7,643 nt of DNA, taken from Thermoflexus hugenholtzii JAD2. GTDB taxonomy: Bacteria > Chloroflexota > Dehalococcoidia > UBA2979. Made by a program: the position numbers and the translations under genes. The DNA lies in contig CAMDBZ010000079.1 of NCBI GenBank assembly GCA_945889565.1, positions 1-7,643 on the forward strand, given 5' to 3'. Of the stretch, positions 1 to 6,087 are shown in pieces (the first letter of the stretch is position 1; every line of letters begins with the position of its first letter). The notes below the pieces were generated by a model. That model saw only the letters and a program-made list of their open reading frames with translations. It did no database searches and had not been told where the DNA came from.

Positions 1-138
1 GACGTCGAGCCAGACGTGCGCGTCCGGAGGGAGCGGCGGCCAGGCGTCGAGATCGGCGATCTCGAACTCGCGCAGATCGCGCGCGCTGTATTCGAGCACG
101 CGGATGCGGGGACGCGGCGGTGCGGGCGGCGACGCCAT
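1..138 (-). CDS. Probable CorA-family divalent metal ion transporter, N-terminal fragment
   Basis: The first 46 codons of a gene that runs off the left edge. The protein begins MASPPAPPRPRI, continues with a segment reading IRVLEYSARDLREFEIADLD (residues 12-31), and ends ...AHVWLDV (40-46). An N-terminal beta strand of the type 'I.V..Y', an acidic helix, then a 'vWlDv' strand is how the cytoplasmic domain of CorA magnesium/cobalt channels usually begins. The membrane part with the GMN motif, which would settle the family, lies outside the window. The ATG at 138-136 is supported by an AGGAG ribosome binding site six bases upstream. A second ATG at 142-140 is in another frame and does not give this protein. 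The gene diverges from the methyltransferase gene. Family assignment rests on a short stretch and is moderate. Confidence 0.55.
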   Translation of the reverse strand, partial: MASPPAPPRPRIRVLEYSARDLREFEIADLDAWPPLPPDAHVWLDV

Positions 139-144
139 GCATGG

Positions 145-149
145 CTCCT
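145..149 (-). promoter_or_regulatory. Ribosome binding site of the CorA-like gene
   Basis: On the minus strand the bases read AGGAG, six bases before the ATG at 138-136. This decides the start of the left-edge gene. The site abuts a perfect 12-base palindrome (134-145, GCCATGCATGGC) that includes the start codon. Confidence 0.6.
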
Positions 150-302
150 GCGGTGGTGATGCACGCGGAGTGTAGGCGCGGGTCGGCGCGCGCGCACTCG
201 ACACGGGTCGTGCGCACGTAGCAGCTGGCTGGTGTACATTGCCGCGCGTGCTCGGGAGCAGCGCGATCCGGTGACGGATGCGCAGGCTACGGGGACGCGA
301 CG

Positions 303-357
303 CGCAGCCGTCCGGGCTGAGCGAAGCAAGGACGCTCGCTCGGCCCGGGCGGCAGCG
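303..357 (+). other. Very stable hairpin / inverted repeat upstream of the methyltransferase gene
   Basis: Bases 307-324 pair with 336-353 without interruption: 18 base pairs, two of them G-U (311 with 349, 318 with 342), closing an 11-base loop (325-335). Beyond one A-A mismatch (306/354) three more pairs form (303-305 with 355-357). In a minus-strand transcript the two wobbles would become A/C mismatches, so the fold is better as plus-strand RNA, the direction of the downstream gene. No T-run follows, so it does not look like an ordinary intrinsic terminator. It could be a structured 5' leader, a small RNA, or a dispersed REP-like palindrome. The pairing is seen directly; function is unknown. 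Confidence 0.6.
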
Positions 358-465
358 ACGATGCGCGCGCCGCCCGCGACGCCGAGACGAACGCGCGCGG
401 GTGCGCAGGCTGCGACGTACCTCGAACACGCCGAGATGACGCCCACGTAACGCATTGGTGATGCC

Positions 466-1272
466 TTGACCCGTGCGCCCGACACCTGGGATCCGGCGCA
501 GTACGCGCGGTTCGCTGCCGAGCGGGCGCAACCGTTCTACGATCTTGCGGCGCTGGTCGAGCGCGTGCCGCCAGTGGCGCGCGTCGTCGACCTCGGGTGC
601 GGGTCGGGCGAGCTGACGGCGTGGCTGCATGGCGAGCTGGGCGCGACGGCGACGCTCGGCGTGGACCGCTCGCGCGCGATGCTCGCGCGGGCGGGGACGC
701 AGGAACTCGCGGGCTTGCGCTTCGTCGAGGCGGAGATCGCGGCGTTCGCGGAGGCAGGGCCGCCGGCGGACGGCGCGTTCGACCTCGTCTTCTCGAATGC
801 CGCGCTGCAGTGGGTGCCGGGGCACGCGGCGCTGTTCCCGCGGCTGTGGGGGCTGGTGGCGCCGGGCGGGCAGCTCGCGGTGCAGCTGCCGGTGAACGAC
901 CACCACCCCTCGCAGGCGATTGCGCGCACGCTCGCGACCGAGGCGCCGTTCGCGGCGCTGCTGGATGGCTACAGCGGGTTCACGCCGCCGCACGCGCCGG
1001 AGTGGTACGCGGGCGTGCTGCGCGGGCTGGGCGCCGCGCGCTGGGTGGTGCGGGTGCAGGTGTACGGTCACGAGTTGCTGGACGCGGGCGCGGTCGTGGA
1101 GTGGATGCGGGGGACGCTGCTCACGGCGTTCGCGGAGCGGCTGCCCGCGGACGCGTTCACGGCGTTCGCGGCGGAGTACGCGGCGCGCCTCGACGCCGCG
1201 ATTGGCGGAGAGCGTCCGTACTTCTTCACCTACAACCGGCTGCTGTTGTGGGCGCGCAAGGCGGAGGCGTAG
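466..1272 (+). CDS. tam: Trans-aconitate 2-methyltransferase-like SAM-dependent methyltransferase
   Basis: A 268-residue class I methyltransferase, close in length to E. coli Tam (about 252). Tam methylates trans-aconitate, a spontaneous inhibitory by-product of the citric acid cycle, using S-adenosylmethionine in the cytosol. The N-terminus (TWDPAQYARFAAERAQPFYDL, from residue 7) resembles the WNP..Y..F..ERS.P start of Tam. SAM-binding motif I is VVDLGCGSGE (40-49), followed by the acidic strand end GVDRS (65-69). DLVFSNAALQWV (106-117) matches Tam's DLIFANASLQWL, and LVAPGGQLAVQLP (130-142) is the motif before the substrate cap. Start: the TTG at 466 is the only usual start near the conserved N-terminus; an in-frame stop lies at 448-450 and no strong ribosome binding site is visible, so the start is tentative. 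The gene ends 27 bases from the convergent minus-strand gene. The methyltransferase fold is certain; substrate identity is by resemblance only. Confidence 0.75.
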   Translation: MTRAPDTWDPAQYARFAAERAQPFYDLAALVERVPPVARVVDLGCGSGELTAWLHGELGATATLGVDRSRAMLARAGTQELAGLRFVEAEIAAFAEAGPPADGAFDLVFSNAALQWVPGHAALFPRLWGLVAPGGQLAVQLPVNDHHPSQAIARTLATEAPFAALLDGYSGFTPPHAPEWYAGVLRGLGAARWVVRVQVYGHELLDAGAVVEWMRGTLLTAFAERLPADAFTAFAAEYAARLDAAIGGERPYFFTYNRLLLWARKAEA

Positions 1273-1299
1273 CGACCGGGCTCGGCGGGTGTGCGCGCG

Positions 1300-1548
1300 T
1301 CAGCGCAGGCGCACGTCCCACAGCGCGAGCAGCATGCCGACCCAGATCAGCACGATGAACGACGCGAACGAGCCCGTAAACGCCGGCCAGAAGGGCAGCG
1401 TGCGGCCGAGGTCGCTCGCGGGGCCCGCGAGCATCAACGCGACGACGAGCACCGCCCCGCCCACCACGCCCGCGCCCGCCACGACGGCGACGACCACGAG
1501 CAAGGCGTACACGAGGCGGGCGTTCCACTGGTCGCGCTCGTGCTGCAC
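1300..1548 (-). CDS. Small two-helix membrane protein of unknown function
   Basis: 82 residues, not recognised as a named family. A short charged N-terminus (VQHERDQWNARL) is followed by a long hydrophobic segment at about residues 13-42, a polar connector (GPASDLGRT, 42-50), a second hydrophobic segment at about 58-77, and a basic tail (DVRLR). The charge pattern suggests a hairpin in the cytoplasmic membrane, possibly with both ends inside. The GTG at 1548-1546 is the only usual start codon between the upstream gene and the first helix; its ribosome binding site is weak, so the start is uncertain. It lies 38 bases after the TIG-repeat gene on the same strand and is probably co-transcribed, which suggests a membrane partner for the secreted protein. 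That link is inference. Confidence 0.6.
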   Translation of the reverse strand: MQHERDQWNARLVYALLVVVAVVAGAGVVGGAVLVVALMLAGPASDLGRTLPFWPAFTGSFASFIVLIWVGMLLALWDVRLR

Positions 1549-1586
1549 GGCGCCGAAGTCTACTGCAAGGCCGGGCGGGGAGGAGG

Positions 1587-3752
1587 CTACTCCGGCTGGC
1601 GGCGCACGATCACCACGTCGGTGGCGGCGACGGCCGTCAGCGTGTTCACCACGGCCGGGGCGCCGGGGATGTAGCGCTTCCACTCCTGCTTCGCGACGTC
1701 GAGCGTGAAGACGGCGCCCACGGTGAACTTCTGCGCTTTGATGAACGCCTGCAGGTCCTTCGTGCCGGCGACGACGAGGACGATGCCGCCGGCCGGCGGC
1801 GATTTCGCGACGGTCGGGCTGCCGGGCGGGGCGTAGCTGTACGCCCTCTCGAGGGTGGACGGCGGGCTGCCGGGGTTCGTCACGACGACGTCGACGGCGG
1901 CGGCGGCCTTGCCGGCGGGCGTCGTGGCCTCGATCTCCGTGTCGCTCTTGAGCGTCACCTTCGTGGCGGCGACGCCGCCGAAGCTCACACTCACGCCCTT
2001 GAGGAAGCCGGTGCCCCTGACCACGACGACGGTGCCGCCGGCGAGCGAACCTTCGTCGGGGGTCAGGCTGCGCGCGGTGGGCGCGGGGCCCTGGTACGTG
2101 AAGCCGGTCGCGAGGGAGCCCTCGACGGTGCCGACCTTGACGGCGACGGCGAGCTGGCCGCCGCTTTCGCGCGCCGGCGTGACCGCGGTGATCGAGGTGG
2201 CGCTCACGACGACGACGCCGGTCGCCGCGACGCTGCCGATCGTGACCGTCGCGCCGCTGGCGAAGTTCGTGCCGGTGATGGTGATCGCGGTGCCGCCGGC
2301 CAGCGGGCCGGCCGCGGGCGCGACGGTGGTCACGGTGGGGGTGCCGGGCGCGGCGTAAGTGAACGCGCTCGCGAGCGTGCCGGTAAGCAGGTCCGAGTTC
2401 GTGACGGTGGCTGCGACCTGGCCGGACGCGCCGGCGGGGGTCTTCGCCGTGATCGACGTGGCGCTCACGACCACGACGTCGGTGGCCGCGACATCGCCGA
2501 GCTTCACGGTCGCGCCCGCGAGGAAACCGGTGCCGGTAATCGTGATCGCGGTGCCGCCGGCGATCGGGCCGGTGGTCGGCGCGACCGTGCCGACCGTCGG
2601 CGCGGGGTTCGCGGTGTAGGTGAAGGCGTTGGGCAGCGTCGACGCCTGCGCGTCGGGGTTCGTGACGGTGATGGCGCTCACCCCGGCTGTCTTCGCGGGT
2701 GTCTTCGCGGTGATCGAGGTCGCGCTCACGACGACGACGTCGGTCGCGGCCGTGCCGCCGAAGCTCACGGTCGCGCCCGCGACGAAGTTCGTGCCCGTGA
2801 TGGTGACGGGCGTACCGCCGGCCGCGACGCCGCTGGTAGGCGCGACTGAGCCGGTGGTAGGGGCGGGCAGCGGGTTGTAGGTGTAGCCGGCGGCGCGGGT
2901 GCCACTCTGGCCGTCGGGGTTCGTGGCGGTCACGGCGACCGCGCCAGGGGTTGCGCGCGCGGGCGTCACGGCGGTGATCGTCGTGGGGGCGGTGACGAGC
3001 ACGCTGGTCGCGGCGGCGCCGCCAATGGTGAGCGTCGCGCCGGCGACGAAGCCGGTGCCGGTGACGGTGATGCTCGTGCCGCCGTTCACGGTGCCCGACG
3101 CGGGCGCGACGCTGGAGACGGTGGGCGCGGCGGCGGCGGTGTAGGTGAAGGCTGCGGCGAGCGTGCCGAACTGGCCGTCGGTGTTCGTGACGCGTACGTC
3201 GGCCGCGCCGATCGGGCGCGCGGGCGTGGTGGCGGTGATGGTGGTGGCGTTGGCGACGTTGACGGCGGTGGCGGCCGTGCCACCGATGGTGACGGTGGCG
3301 CCCGCGAGGAAGCCCGTGCCGGTGATGGTGATCGCGGTGCCGCCCGCGGAGCTGCCGGTGTTCGGGGCGACGATGCCGGTGGTCGGCGCAGGGTACTGGT
3401 ACGTGAAGCCACCGCTGAGCGTCGACGACTGCGTGTCGAGGTTCGTGACGGTGACGACGGCGGCGCCGGGGGTGCCGGCAGGTGTGACGGCGGTGATCTG
3501 GCTCGCGCTCGCGACGACGATGCTGGTGGCGGGCGTGCCGCCGATGGTGACGCTCGCGCCCGCGACGAAGCCGGAGCCGCTGACCGTGATCGCGGTGCCG
3601 CCGACGGACGGGCCGAGTGCGGGGCTGACCGACGTCACTGTGGGCGCGGGCGCGGCCTCGGCGTGGCCGAGCCACAGCAGCAGCACGCCGGCCGCGTAGA
3701 GCGGCAGAGCGACGATCAGGGCGGCACGCGCCACGCGCAGGACGTACGTCAT
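1587..3752 (-). CDS. Secreted protein with seven tandem IPT/TIG domains and a small C-terminal domain
   Basis: 721 residues. A signal peptide is clear: a basic N-region (MTYVLRVAR), a hydrophobic core (about 10-29) and an AEA cleavage site after residue 33. Seven IPT/TIG immunoglobulin-like domains of 86-88 residues follow: 37-122, 123-209, 210-297, 298-384, 385-471, 472-557 and 558-645. Each has the signature P(T)..SVaPasG...GGT.ItItGtgF..GatV.iGg.aAt, a central TpA, then VTN.dg and a closing FTY. The last 76 residues (646-721) are different: a hydrophobic strand (GIVLVVAG), a helix (DLQAFIKA), a tryptophan-containing segment (EWKRYIPGAP) and VVNTL...VVIVRR. I do not recognise this domain. 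No LPXTG motif, C-terminal membrane anchor or enzyme domain is visible. IPT/TIG domains usually serve in surface adhesion or as spacers; the function here is unknown. The start is the first ATG before the signal peptide, although its ribosome binding site is weak. Confidence 0.85.
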   Translation of the reverse strand: MTYVLRVARAALIVALPLYAAGVLLLWLGHAEAAPAPTVTSVSPALGPSVGGTAITVSGSGFVAGASVTIGGTPATSIVVASASQITAVTPAGTPGAAVVTVTNLDTQSSTLSGGFTYQYPAPTTGIVAPNTGSSAGGTAITITGTGFLAGATVTIGGTAATAVNVANATTITATTPARPIGAADVRVTNTDGQFGTLAAAFTYTAAAAPTVSSVAPASGTVNGGTSITVTGTGFVAGATLTIGGAAATSVLVTAPTTITAVTPARATPGAVAVTATNPDGQSGTRAAGYTYNPLPAPTTGSVAPTSGVAAGGTPVTITGTNFVAGATVSFGGTAATDVVVVSATSITAKTPAKTAGVSAITVTNPDAQASTLPNAFTYTANPAPTVGTVAPTTGPIAGGTAITITGTGFLAGATVKLGDVAATDVVVVSATSITAKTPAGASGQVAATVTNSDLLTGTLASAFTYAAPGTPTVTTVAPAAGPLAGGTAITITGTNFASGATVTIGSVAATGVVVVSATSITAVTPARESGGQLAVAVKVGTVEGSLATGFTYQGPAPTARSLTPDEGSLAGGTVVVVRGTGFLKGVSVSFGGVAATKVTLKSDTEIEATTPAGKAAAAVDVVVTNPGSPPSTLERAYSYAPPGSPTVAKSPPAGGIVLVVAGTKDLQAFIKAQKFTVGAVFTLDVAKQEWKRYIPGAPAVVNTLTAVAATDVVIVRRQPE
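1818..3644 (-). repeat. Seven in-frame tandem repeats (about 261 bp each) coding for TIG domains
   Basis: Repeat units on the minus strand are 3644-3387, 3386-3126, 3125-2862, 2861-2601, 2600-2340, 2339-2082 and 2081-1818, differing by only one or two codons in length. Units 4 and 5 share an identical 19-residue core, AATDVVVVSATSITAKTPA, and unit 6 differs from it at two positions, whereas unit 7 is the most diverged. This implies more recent duplication or gene conversion among units 4-6. The repeats also leave long open frames on the opposite strand that are not genes. Confidence 0.85.
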
Positions 3753-3883
3753 CGCGGTGATGGTCGGGTGGCGGGGCAGCGTCCGGGATCGGGGGAAGGG
3801 CGGGGGTGGCGGCTCGCGCGCCCCTATCCGGGCGTGCGAGTGGGGAAGGCCTGACGCCGGAGCGGTCGGCGATACGCTCGGCG

Positions 3884-3891
3884 CTTATAGT
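3884..3891. promoter_or_regulatory. Possible bidirectional -10 element for the TIG gene and the LLM-gcv operon
   Basis: On the plus strand TATAGT (3886-3891) matches the sigma-70 -10 hexamer TATAAT at five of six positions, and transcription from it would begin about 37 bases before the LLM start. On the minus strand TATAAG (bases 3889-3884) also matches at five of six and would give a leader of roughly 120 bases for the TIG gene. No good -35 hexamer was found at 16-18 bases on the plus side. The AT-rich octamer stands out in a strongly GC-rich setting, but the promoter call is tentative. Confidence 0.35.
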
Positions 3892-3922
3892 GCGGGGCGT
3901 CGCGGTGTGCAGGTGCGGTGGT

Positions 3923-3928
3923 GGGGAG
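3923..3928 (+). promoter_or_regulatory. Ribosome binding site of the LLM oxidoreductase gene
   Basis: GGGGAG lies six bases before the ATG at 3935. It decides between this start and the in-frame ATG at 3806, which would add 43 residues not typical of the family. Confidence 0.7.
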
Positions 3929-3934
3929 CGGGCG

Positions 3935-4858
3935 ATGAGCGTGCGCATCGGGCTGTCGTTGTCGACGCTGCCGTTCTCGTCGGCGCGGGCGCTGTGGCGC
4001 TGGGTCGAGCGGTGCGAGGCGAGCGACGTCGATTCGCTGTGGCAGACGGACCGGCTCGTGTCGGCCGAGCCGTTGCTGGAGCCGCTCGCGTTCGCGGCGG
4101 CGCTCGCGGGCGGGACGGAGCGGCTGAAGTTCGGCATGAACGTGCTCGTGCTGCCGCTGCGCGACCCATTGGTGCTGGCGAAGCAGTGCGCGAGCATCGA
4201 CTACCTGAGCGGGGGGCGGCTGCTGCCCGCGTTCGGGGTGGGCGGCGACGCGGCGGTCGAGTGGGGCGCGACGGGCCGCGATGCGCGCGTGCGCGGTGCG
4301 CAGGCGGACGAGGCGCTGGCGATCTGCGCGCGGCTGTGGGCGGGCGAACGCGTGGCGTTCGAGGGCGCGCACTACCGCTATCGCGATGTGACGATCGCGC
4401 CGCTGCCGGTGCAGCGGCCGCTGCCGCTGTGGATCGGCGGCTCGAGCGCGGCGGCGATCCGGCGCACGGCGCGCTTCGGGACGGGCTGGATCGCGGGCAT
4501 CCAGACGGCGGCGCAGGTGGCTCCGGTGGTGGCGGCGATCCGCGCCGCGGCGCGCGCGGCGGAGCGGCCGATCGACGCCGATCACTACGGCGCGGGGTTC
4601 GCGTTCCGCTTTGGGAGCTGGGAGGAGCCCGCGGTGCAGCAGGCGGTGGCGGGCATCGCGCGGTTCGCGCCGGACGGTGACGCGCGCGACTACCTCGCGG
4701 TCGGCGACGCGGCGGCGATCGTCGAGCGCGTGCAGCAGTACGTCGCGGCGGGCGTGTCGAAGTTCGTGCTGCGCCCGCTCGGCGCAGGCGACGCCGACGT
4801 CATGGCGCAGACGGAGCGGCTGATCGCCGAGGTGCTGCCGCAGGTGCACGGCCGGTGA
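3935..4858 (+). CDS. LLM-class (luciferase-like) flavin- or F420-dependent oxidoreductase
   Basis: 307 residues, a usual length for single-domain luciferase-like TIM-barrel oxidoreductases. MSVRIGLSL (1-9) is the first barrel strand. DSLWQTDRL (33-41) matches the conserved 'D.lW..Drl' segment. LKFGMNVLVLPLRDP (64-78) followed by LAKQCASIDYLSGGRLLPAFGVG (81-103) is the characteristic core ('p..lAk..atld.lSgGR..lG.GvG'). PLPLWIGGSSAAAIRRTARF (162-181) and GTGWI (182-186) form the C-terminal cofactor-site strand. Such enzymes use FMN or coenzyme F420; the sequence alone does not decide which, nor the substrate. Its TGA stop overlaps the gcvT GTG start (GTGA, 4855-4858), so it is the first visible gene of the glycine cleavage operon. 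The family includes Mer, which reduces methylene-tetrahydromethanopterin, so a one-carbon substrate is conceivable here, but this is inference. Confidence 0.85.
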   Translation: MSVRIGLSLSTLPFSSARALWRWVERCEASDVDSLWQTDRLVSAEPLLEPLAFAAALAGGTERLKFGMNVLVLPLRDPLVLAKQCASIDYLSGGRLLPAFGVGGDAAVEWGATGRDARVRGAQADEALAICARLWAGERVAFEGAHYRYRDVTIAPLPVQRPLPLWIGGSSAAAIRRTARFGTGWIAGIQTAAQVAPVVAAIRAAARAAERPIDADHYGAGFAFRFGSWEEPAVQQAVAGIARFAPDGDARDYLAVGDAAAIVERVQQYVAAGVSKFVLRPLGAGDADVMAQTERLIAEVLPQVHGR

Positions 4859-5985
4859 GCGCGGGGGGCGGCGCACACGCGGACGAGCCGCCGCGCGCGC
4901 TCGCGCTGCGCGAGCAGCACGTGGCCGCGGGCGCGCGCTTCGCGCCGTTCGCGGGCTGGGAGATGCCGCTGCAGTACGCCGGCATCGTCGCGGAGCACGA
5001 GGCGGTGCGCGAGCGCGTCGGCGTGTTCGACGTGTCGCATCTCGCACGCGTGTGGGTGGAGGGCGACGGCGCGGGCGCGGCGTTGCGCGGCGTGACGACG
5101 TACGACGTGACGCGGCTCGCGGTGGGCGCGGCGCACTACTCGTTGTACTGCGACGAGCGCGGCGGCATCGCGGACGATGTGTTCGTGTACCGCGTGGCGC
5201 AGGAGCGCTGGCTCGTGGTGCACAACGCGGCGAACGCGGCGCCGGACCTCGAACGGGTGCGCGCGGTAGCGGGCGAGCGTGTGCGCGACGTCACGGACGA
5301 GACCGTGCTGCTCGCGGTGCAGGGTCCGCAGGCGCCGGCGCTGCTACGCGGGCTGTTCGGCGACGCGTACGCGGCGCTCGCCCCGCGCGGCTGCGCGGAG
5401 CTCGCGTGGCGCGGCGGCAGCGTGCTCGTGGCGCGCACGGGGTACACGGGCGAGGATGGCGCGGAGTGCAACGTGGAGCGCGCGCACGCGGCGGCGTTCT
5501 GGGACGAGTGCCTCGCGGCGGGCGCGGCGCCGGCGGGCCTGGGCGCGCGCGATACGCTGCGGCTCGAGGCGGCGCTGCCGCTGCACGGGCACGACCTGGA
5601 CGCCTCGACGAACCCGTACGAGGCCGGGCTCGGCTTCGCGGTGACGATCGACGATGGGGCGGCGTTCACCGGGCGGGCGGCGCTGGAGCGGCTCGCGGCA
5701 ACGCCGCCGTCGCGGCGCCTTGCGTGCGTACAGGCGGACGAGCGCGGCGCGCCGTTCCGCGCGGGCTATGCGGTGCTCGACACGGCGGAGCGGGGGGGCG
5801 CCCGGATGGGCGTGCTGGCGAGCGGCGGGTACAGTCCAACCCTGCGGGCAGCGATCGGGCTGGCGTACCTGCCGGCTGCGGAGGCGCAGCCGGGACGCGC
5901 GCTCGGCGTCGACGTGCGGGGTCGTGCGGTCGCGGCGCGGGTCGTGCGGCGGCCGTTCTATCGCTCGCCGCACGCGCCGCGTTGA
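4855..5985 (+). CDS. gcvT: Glycine cleavage system T protein (aminomethyltransferase)
   Basis: 376 residues, typical for GcvT. In the cytosol it takes the aminomethyl group from lipoyl-GcvH, transfers the carbon to tetrahydrofolate to give 5,10-methylene-THF and releases ammonia (EC 2.1.2.10). Family motifs in order: FAPFAGWEMPLQY (29-41), FDVSH (58-62), GGIADD (103-108) with the conserved acidic pair, VQGPQAPALL (155-164), TGYTGEDG (195-202), RDTLRLEAALPLHGHDL (232-248), NPYEAGLGFAV (253-263), FTGRAAL (271-277) and SPTLRAAIGLAYLP (327-340). The final GcvT_C beta-barrel is complete and ends near RPFYR (366-370). The GTG start overlaps the previous stop by four bases, which indicates translational coupling; this start leaves only a short Gly/Ala-rich extension before the conserved LREQH. 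Minor deviations (VLASGGYSP where TSGtfSP is usual) look tolerable. I see no truncation or frameshift. Confidence 0.95.
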   Translation: MSAGGGAHADEPPRALALREQHVAAGARFAPFAGWEMPLQYAGIVAEHEAVRERVGVFDVSHLARVWVEGDGAGAALRGVTTYDVTRLAVGAAHYSLYCDERGGIADDVFVYRVAQERWLVVHNAANAAPDLERVRAVAGERVRDVTDETVLLAVQGPQAPALLRGLFGDAYAALAPRGCAELAWRGGSVLVARTGYTGEDGAECNVERAHAAAFWDECLAAGAAPAGLGARDTLRLEAALPLHGHDLDASTNPYEAGLGFAVTIDDGAAFTGRAALERLAATPPSRRLACVQADERGAPFRAGYAVLDTAERGGARMGVLASGGYSPTLRAAIGLAYLPAAEAQPGRALGVDVRGRAVAARVVRRPFYRSPHAPR

Positions 5986-6006
5986 GCGCGGCCGATCGGC
6001 CGGCGC
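5986..6006 (+). other. GC-rich palindrome/hairpin directly after gcvT
   Basis: Immediately after the gcvT stop, GCGCGGCC (5986-5993) pairs with GGCC (5998-6001) and GCGC (6003-6006), with one bulged G at 6002 and a GATC loop. The core 5989-6002 is a perfect 14-base palindrome. There is no following T-run and gcvH continues downstream, so complete termination is unlikely. It could slow polymerase, protect an mRNA end, or have no role. Confidence 0.45.
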
Positions 6007-6034
6007 TGCCGTATCGCGCTGGAGTGTGGTGGGC

Positions 6035-6043
6035 TGTGGACAA
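6035..6043 (-). promoter_or_regulatory. Single DnaA-box-like 9-mer in the gcvT-gcvH gap
   Basis: The minus strand reads TTGTCCACA, the form of the DnaA box preferred in GC-rich genomes. Only one copy is seen, without an AT-rich unwinding region or dnaA/dnaN neighbours, so this is not an origin. It may be chance, or a DnaA-sensitive site in the operon. Confidence 0.25.
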
Positions 6044-6080
6044 GTCCGGGCGTGGGCCGGGGCCCGTAGCGCGCGCGAAC

Positions 6081-6087
6081 GAGAGGA
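6081..6087 (+). promoter_or_regulatory. Ribosome binding site of gcvH
   Basis: GAGAGGA ends seven bases before the GTG at 6095. It decides the gcvH start, since the frame stays open far upstream through gcvT in another reading frame. Confidence 0.7.

Larger units (their letters stand above)
139..465. other. Divergent intergenic region between the CorA-like and tam-like genes
   Basis: These 327 bases hold no gene I can support. An open frame at 232-450 encodes an Arg/Ala/Thr-rich peptide with no recognisable fold and no ribosome binding site, and I treat it as chance. The region must contain promoters for both flanking genes, but I see no convincing -35/-10 pair on either strand; TACATT at 235-240 is a weak -10 candidate without a -35. 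The notable content is the long inverted repeat at 303-357, annotated separately. Confidence 0.6.
3753..3934. other. Divergent intergenic region between the TIG-repeat gene and the LLM-gcv operon
   Basis: 182 bases with no credible gene. Its most AT-rich stretch is around 3884-3891, where -10-like hexamers can be read on both strands. A continuous frame runs upstream from the LLM start (from an ATG at 3806), but its extra 43 residues are low-complexity and basic and do not belong to the family. No glycine riboswitch signature was found here. Confidence 0.6.

Noticed and set aside
235..240. TACATT as a -10 element for the tam-like gene
   Set aside because: Only four of six matches to consensus and no -35 hexamer at a suitable distance.
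232..450. 72-residue open frame upstream of the tam-like gene and in the same frame
   Set aside because: Basic, Ala/Arg/Thr-rich composition, no ribosome binding site, no recognisable fold, and it spans the large hairpin; it ends at a stop before the methyltransferase start and the latter already has a complete N-terminus.
1273..1299. Bidirectional terminator between the convergent tam-like and small membrane protein genes
   Set aside because: Only 27 bases, with no convincing stem and no T-run on either strand.
1855..3699. Row of in-frame open frames on the plus strand opposite the TIG-repeat gene
   Set aside because: They are antisense shadows: GC-rich codons on the minus strand leave few stops, and the stops recur with the repeat period. 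The peptides are low-complexity Val/Ala/Pro/Thr.
3806..3934. 43-residue N-terminal extension of the LLM oxidoreductase
   Set aside because: The family starts at the MSVRIGLSL strand, and GGGGAG sits six bases before that ATG; the extension has no family resemblance and would cover the presumed promoter.
3753..3934. Glycine riboswitch ahead of the gcv operon
   Set aside because: I looked for the conserved GGAGAG and CCGAAGG/GCAA core motifs in both non-coding gaps of the operon and did not find an arrangement that fits.
1300..4197. 965-residue minus-strand open frame
   Set aside because: Out of frame with the TIG gene over most of its length and extremely rich in Arg and His. Only its last 82 residues look like a real protein, annotated as the small membrane protein.
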